A stretch of DNA of 60,000 bases from Takakia lepidozioides (lineage: Eukaryota; Streptophyta; Takakiopsida; Takakiales; Takakiaceae), in contig CM060733.1 in NCBI GenBank assembly GCA_030704615.1, forward strand, positions 34,536,001-34,596,000. The letters run 5' to 3'. The notes beneath the pieces are model-generated. The model was not told the DNA's origin and made no database searches. It worked only from the letters and a program-made list of their open reading frames with translations. The position numbers and the translations under genes are program-made. Of the stretch, positions 55,871 to 60,000 are shown piece by piece (the stretch's first letter is position 1; each line of letters starts with the position of its first letter).

Positions 55871-58820
55871 CCTGCCCCATCATCCCATCCCTGAGGACCT
55901 CCTCAACCCGAGAAAAATCCCCAACCTGATCCATCACCGCCGCCTTGGCTGCCAACTCCTTTTGAACCTCGAGCACCTCCCACGTGTGCCATGGATGCGG
56001 CCTGCACCTCGTGGTCCTCACCTGCTTGCCCCCACTCGCTGCCTGTACCGTCTCGGTAGGCAGGGAGACCATGAAGGGAAGTGTACTCCGTACTCTGCGC
56101 TGCTCGGCCATAGCCAAGCTGATAATCCAGGTCAAGCAATTGAGATCCATTGCTTGCCCCAACACTTGACGACGTGATGCCTCAGAAAGAGATGGCACCG
56201 CCGTGGTACCAGTGGTAAAACCCATTGCCCGCTCGCGCTCGTCAGCATTGGGCTCCACTAATTGTTGCAACTGGCTATCCCACAAGAGGACAGATCCACC
56301 ATCCCGAAAAGCATGGGATCCTGGGAAGCTTAGCAGTGTAGGTAATGTTGCTCGTGGTTGACCCACCCTGTTGACCACTGCCAAAGGCGAACGGTCATCG
56401 TGTCTCACACGTTGAGACTGCCTCCCTGTGTCCAAAATGCTATCCACTGTGAGGTGTGCTGGCCGCTGCACCCCATCAAATGCACGCTTGAGCAGTGCGG
56501 GTGGCATCAAATTAGTCCACCATAGCCGAGGACGATGAGCCCATGACCCCACTGCAGCTACATCCAGCAACATTGCTGACCCAAGCCACGACCGGACTTG
56601 ATGCACACTGACCATCACCCTGGCCCGAGAATCACCCATTAGTGGCACATTCTCCAAGATGTATGCTAGAGATACAGCTTGATGAAGCTGCAAGTGGCGC
56701 AAAACCCGCACCATCTCCCAAAACAGACCCGTCCTCAAGTCTCGCAATCCATTGCCATGCTCGGCTGATGAATGCCCTTGGCAGGGCCAACCTGCCACTA
56801 CCAGATCAATGGAGCCAACCTGCTCCAAATCCTGCGCCCCCAGCAACGAAATATCTGCTGACAAGGCTTGTTGGTATCCACGAACTGCAGACACTAGCAA
56901 CAAATCAGGGTACTGTTGTACCAACTGAGCAACATGGCGCAGTGAGACGCGTCGTGCAGTCTCATCCCTCTCCACATACAGGTAACGTCGAACTCGTACA
57001 CCTGCCTGCAGTATTGCAGCCAATCCAGTGTTGATCCCGCCAAACAAGTCCAGAAGGCATATGCCTTCATCCGTGCACCGCCACACAAGAGGTGTGGTGT
57101 CCAATGGCGACAACTGAGGTGGTCCTGGTGCAATCACCGCACTCTCCTCTTCTCCTGACGGTACGAAGGCCTCTACCCAGGCTTGTTGTACCCGTCCATC
57201 AGCAGCCTGATGCAAATCCTTGCTCGTACCCCACAATGGAGTGTGAGCAACCATGGCAGGCAACTCCGCCGTACCATGCATGTCATCCTGCTCTGCTGGA
57301 GGTGGCACATCCTCTGCATGGGCATTGCCTTCCAGCAACTCTCCAGGCCAACTAACTGCAGCTGTAAAGGCGGCTAGTGTTGGCATTTTGCCCCGCTGGG
57401 CAGCCGCAATACCCCCAATGAATGTCACAGGGAGTTGTGCACGACGACCATCCCCTGACTGCCATCCAGGCCTGCCCATGGGATATAACACTGCCCCACC
57501 AACGAGGACATCGTAAGAGATTGCGTCTGTCACAATGGCCTTGGCTCGTATCACTGAGCCATCTATAGGATGATCTGGCTGCAGTCTAATGGCCAACTCA
57601 CACCGTGTCATGCCCCAAGCCTGCTCTGATCCTCCCAAAGATGTCTGTATCTGGAAATGACAAAGCTCCATATCCGCCTCCATGAGGCCCAAACCTGCAA
57701 TAGCAGCTCTGCCCAACATCAGTGGCTGAGCTCCCGAGTCCAACAAGACCCGCAGTGGCCGGTACTTCTTGCTTGCCTGTCCACTCAAAGAGAAAATGTC
57801 ATCCTGGTTGTCTAACAAGACAACTCCAGGTGTCACCATGGCGCGCTCAAAGGCTGGCCTAGCTGGCAGCTCCGTCAACCTGACAGCTGCAGCTTGCCAT
57901 GGCGCAGCCGTGGCAGTCTTGACCCTCAAATCCGAGGATCCCTCTGCCACTACACCTTCTAGTAACTCCGCAGAAGATGAAGTGACCTCCCCACTCTCAC
58001 AGAGTATTGCTGCTAGTCTGAACACTGCAGCTGGTCTTACCCCCGACGTCGCAATCATGGTTGCCGAGAACAGTGGGGCTTGACACACAGAGGTGGCTGC
58101 CCCCAATAACACACCGGCTGCACTAGCCTTAGTAGCAGGTGTCAGTGATGCACGTGTAGCTCTCCCCAATGACATAGTAACCTCCGCCTCGGTAACAGTC
58201 GGGCGAGAACTAGGTGCCATGGATGGCGTCAACACTATCTCCGCCAATGTGAATGACTGAGGAAGCCTCGCCTGACGGCTTGCCTCCCCACGCTGTGGAT
58301 CCAATTCCATCTCTGCACCTCGTGGCTCAGGAACTCGTGCTGCTCCTCGAGTCACGGCTGCAGCAGACTCCACCTGCTCTAGTGGTAGTGCTGCTCCGCA
58401 CATGAATCCCATCCCTCCCATATCTCCTCCCTCAGGAGCAAGAGGTGGACCATCCCGCCTGGGAGCCGGTACCACCTGAGCTGTAGCCATGACAGCGAGC
58501 CTCTGCTCTAGTTGCTGAAGCCGGTTGGCCATGCCTTGGTCAACATCTTGACCTCCGCGTCCTTGGCCATGTTGAGCTTGCCCTTGGCCTGCACCTCGTG
58601 CCCGGCCACCTCGTCCTCTCTGGGCTGGTCCACCTAGCCCCCGGCCATTATTGTTCCCTTGGAACTGGCCTGGGCGCAACTCAAGGATGCAAGTCATAAC
58701 ACTGGGCATTTCCATGCCCATACTTGCCACAATGCCCACACTGCAGGCTGTGCTTGTGCCGGCCTTTTGCCACTCTCTGGGCAATCTCTCTTGACATGGG
58801 GTCCTCCACATGTCCAACAT
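55803..58820 (-). CDS. Gag end, protease and C5-cytosine methyltransferase (copy 2)
   Basis: One uninterrupted 1005-codon frame. The first ~45 codons are gag read out of phase, so the true start is upstream through gag. The rest has an Arg/Gly-rich gag tail (about 45-90), an Ala/Pro-rich linker, an aspartic protease (VLLDSGAQPLMLGR, active Asp about 361), and a cytosine-5 methyltransferase at about 585-905. Its motifs are in the normal order: LLDLFGGINTGLAAI (I, cofactor binding), DLVVAGWPCQGHS (IV, catalytic Cys about 680), ILENVPLMG (VI), SWAHRPRLWWTNL (VIII), ERERAMGF and VLGQAMDLNCLTW (IX-X). The HRPRLWWTNL and ENV..MG parts resemble DNMT3-type enzymes, but the PCQ is DNMT1-like, so its branch is unclear. 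It probably methylates DNA; the target is unknown. No reading-frame defect is seen in the enzyme. Confidence 0.9.
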   Translation of the reverse strand: MLDMWRTPCQERLPREWQKAGTSTACSVGIVASMGMEMPSVMTCILELRPGQFQGNNNGRGLGGPAQRGRGGRARGAGQGQAQHGQGRGGQDVDQGMANRLQQLEQRLAVMATAQVVPAPRRDGPPLAPEGGDMGGMGFMCGAALPLEQVESAAAVTRGAARVPEPRGAEMELDPQRGEASRQARLPQSFTLAEIVLTPSMAPSSRPTVTEAEVTMSLGRATRASLTPATKASAAGVLLGAATSVCQAPLFSATMIATSGVRPAAVFRLAAILCESGEVTSSSAELLEGVVAEGSSDLRVKTATAAPWQAAAVRLTELPARPAFERAMVTPGVVLLDNQDDIFSLSGQASKKYRPLRVLLDSGAQPLMLGRAAIAGLGLMEADMELCHFQIQTSLGGSEQAWGMTRCELAIRLQPDHPIDGSVIRAKAIVTDAISYDVLVGGAVLYPMGRPGWQSGDGRRAQLPVTFIGGIAAAQRGKMPTLAAFTAAVSWPGELLEGNAHAEDVPPPAEQDDMHGTAELPAMVAHTPLWGTSKDLHQAADGRVQQAWVEAFVPSGEEESAVIAPGPPQLSPLDTTPLVWRCTDEGICLLDLFGGINTGLAAILQAGVRVRRYLYVERDETARRVSLRHVAQLVQQYPDLLLVSAVRGYQQALSADISLLGAQDLEQVGSIDLVVAGWPCQGHSSAEHGNGLRDLRTGLFWEMVRVLRHLQLHQAVSLAYILENVPLMGDSRARVMVSVHQVRSWLGSAMLLDVAAVGSWAHRPRLWWTNLMPPALLKRAFDGVQRPAHLTVDSILDTGRQSQRVRHDDRSPLAVVNRVGQPRATLPTLLSFPGSHAFRDGGSVLLWDSQLQQLVEPNADERERAMGFTTGTTAVPSLSEASRRQVLGQAMDLNCLTWIISLAMAEQRRVRSTLPFMVSLPTETVQAASGGKQVRTTRCRPHPWHTWEVLEVQKELAAKAAVMDQVGDFSRVEEVLRDGMMGQGETLSRTACWTQGCSHGGQLGA

Positions 58821-59956
58821 ATCACTCCTGGTTGTTGTTGGCTTGCAAAAGATGCTACGGGCCTCTGCACCTGAGGTCCCCTGTAAGCTCCATGAAATTT
58901 GGGTTGGGAAACCTTGCCCCCCTGACCACGCTGTTGGGCAGTCCCTTGTGCCTGTGGGCTGGCAGCTGCGCCTCGTGCAGGCATGTCTTTGCCAAATCCA
59001 ATGGTAACAACTCGCTCCTCCACTATGTTGAGCTCAATCCGCTCAGCCAGCAGAAACACATCTGCCAATGTGGGTTGGGCTGCTTGTAACAAGGTTGCAT
59101 CCTGCACCCTTCTCCTGAGCTCCTTGTCCAAAATTCCATACCAGAACTGGATTGCCTGAGCTTCAGTAACCCCTTGGGTCACACTTATCAAGCGCCTCAT
59201 ACGAGTGTAGGCCTCTCGCAAGCTCTCACTGGGTTTGCGCTGGAAGTCTTACAAATTTCGCAGCTTCTCTGTCCGTACACCTTGGTAGTTCCTCCGCAAC
59301 TCCTGGAAGAACTCCACCACCGGGTTGAATCTAGGCACATGTGTTGTAGTCGTGGCAGGAGGAGTAGTAGCACCTTTTGAACTGGTACCACCTGCAGAAG
59401 TACCGGCACTACTTGTTCCACTACTAGTGCTGGCAGTGGGAGATATTGGTACTGATGCAGCTACTGGTCGCGTCGTGCCTCGAGTAATGGAGACGTAGTC
59501 AGGTGACCAATACATCCTCCACTCCTCAATCTCTGCTTTATGTCCTCGCCTGAACTTGTGGTAATCGTCCATAGGCGGGCCTTCCAAATACTGGAACAGT
59601 CCCTTCCACGCCATGAATGGGGTGAATAGCTGTGGATTGCGCATCTGCTGCAAATCACACCAGCTGTCGAACTCCTGGATAAAGTCATCCAACTCGATTG
59701 TGCCCACAGCTCCAGAGTACCTACGAGGCCCCTTGGTAGCTCCATACATCTCCTCCATGTCGTCCCACAACAATGGCGAATGAAACTGCACACCTGTTGA
59801 TGAAGCCTTCGAGTCTGTGTCTGACTCTGCACTAGTTGAGGGTGGAGGTGAAGGTGGTCTGAAACGAACACCTCGTCTGGTGAACCCACTCTCACTGCTA
59901 CTGCCTGTAGCCGTACTCCCCTCAGAACCCCTGGGTAACTCCGTGATGACACTCAC
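58690..59956 (-). pseudogene. Gypsy gag (copy 2)
   Basis: The frame from 59956 (ATG at 59950, MSVITELPRGSEG) runs to a TAA at 59249 and then on in the same phase to 58694, so the only defect in the core is one nonsense codon (copy 1 has CAA there). It contains WDDMEEMYGATKG, ELDDFIQEFDSWC, FQELRRNYQGVRTEKL, FWYGILDKELRRRV and the first zinc knuckle (CWTCGGPHVKRDC). The second knuckle (CGHCGKYGHGNAQC) is out of phase because of a small deletion and an insertion near 58745 and 58683. Confidence 0.85.
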
Positions 59957-60000
59957 AATTGTGCACCTCCCCCACGTGACACTATAAGGCTCTAGTACTA

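Larger units (their letters stand above)
52095..60000 (-). mobile_element. Ty3/gypsy element with DNA methyltransferase, copy 2
   Basis: Same order and orientation as copy 1, 28 kb away, better preserved and cut by the window end just upstream of gag. From high to low coordinates: gag (59956-58690), linker, protease and methyltransferase in one frame (58820-55803), reverse transcriptase (55870-54872), RNase H (54794-54270), integrase with PHD finger (54251-52747), polypurine tract and LTR. Remaining defects: a TAA in gag at 59249, frameshifts in the second zinc knuckle, and shifts near 54890, 54260 and 53915. Confidence 0.9.

Overview
This is a nuclear window from a green-lineage genome, most likely a streptophyte (charophyte) alga or an early land plant. 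Three things suggest this. Remnant exons carry the PDF motif of plant organellar single-stranded DNA-binding (OSB) proteins. GT-AG introns are visible. Nearly all other sequence is transposable elements of many types, nested in one another. The Chara-like identification is my inference and not something the sequence proves. No bacterial or organellar gene set is present.

Layout. 1-8.9 kb: a decayed hAT transposase (minus strand) lies between two large inverted arms built from short GC-rich palindromes. A RING-finger gene runs outward from the right arm, and the start of a second inverted copy leaves the window at base 1. 8.9-11.4 kb: degenerate repeats and one old LTR fragment. 11.6-17.0 kb: two convergent arrays of OSB-like PDF-motif exons, four units forward and at least three reversed, mostly broken. 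17.0-19.5 kb: a retrotransposon gag remnant split by a 1.45-kb MULE-like element with a 9-bp target duplication. 19.5-23.4 kb: non-coding, with a hairpin, a 250-bp direct repeat and a tRNA-like fragment. 23.4-36.3 kb: a Ty1/copia relic (minus) split by an 11.4-kb Ty3/gypsy element (minus) with a CGCA target duplication. 36.3-40.1 kb: satellite-like repeats in two orientations. 40.2-43.1 kb: a decayed gene with FCP1/NIF phosphatase-like domains. 43.4-48.4 kb: a multi-exon gene of unknown function with a 4.06-kb MULE-like element, carrying its own transposase, in one intron. 48.7-52.0 kb: an unrecognised minus-strand multi-exon gene with palindromic motifs in its introns. 52.1-60 kb: a second, better preserved copy of the same Ty3/gypsy element, cut by the window end.

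The outstanding system is the Ty3/gypsy family at 23.8-35.2 and 52.1-60.0 kb. Its order is gag (zinc knuckles), aspartic protease, a C5-cytosine DNA methyltransferase, reverse transcriptase, RNase H, integrase, and a C-terminal PHD finger. It therefore encodes both a potential writer of DNA methylation and a potential reader of histone marks. In copy 2 the methyltransferase frame is uninterrupted. The 17 bases next to the 5' LTR are complementary to a site inside the LTR, and this pairing covaries in an older relative at 11 kb, which suggests Tf1-like self-priming. Copy 1 has an odd arrangement of LTR segments that could be a permuted two-LTR circle. Retrotransposon capture of cytosine methyltransferases has been described before in dinoflagellates and a charophyte (from memory), so the novelty here would lie in the PHD finger, the priming mode and the permuted insertion.
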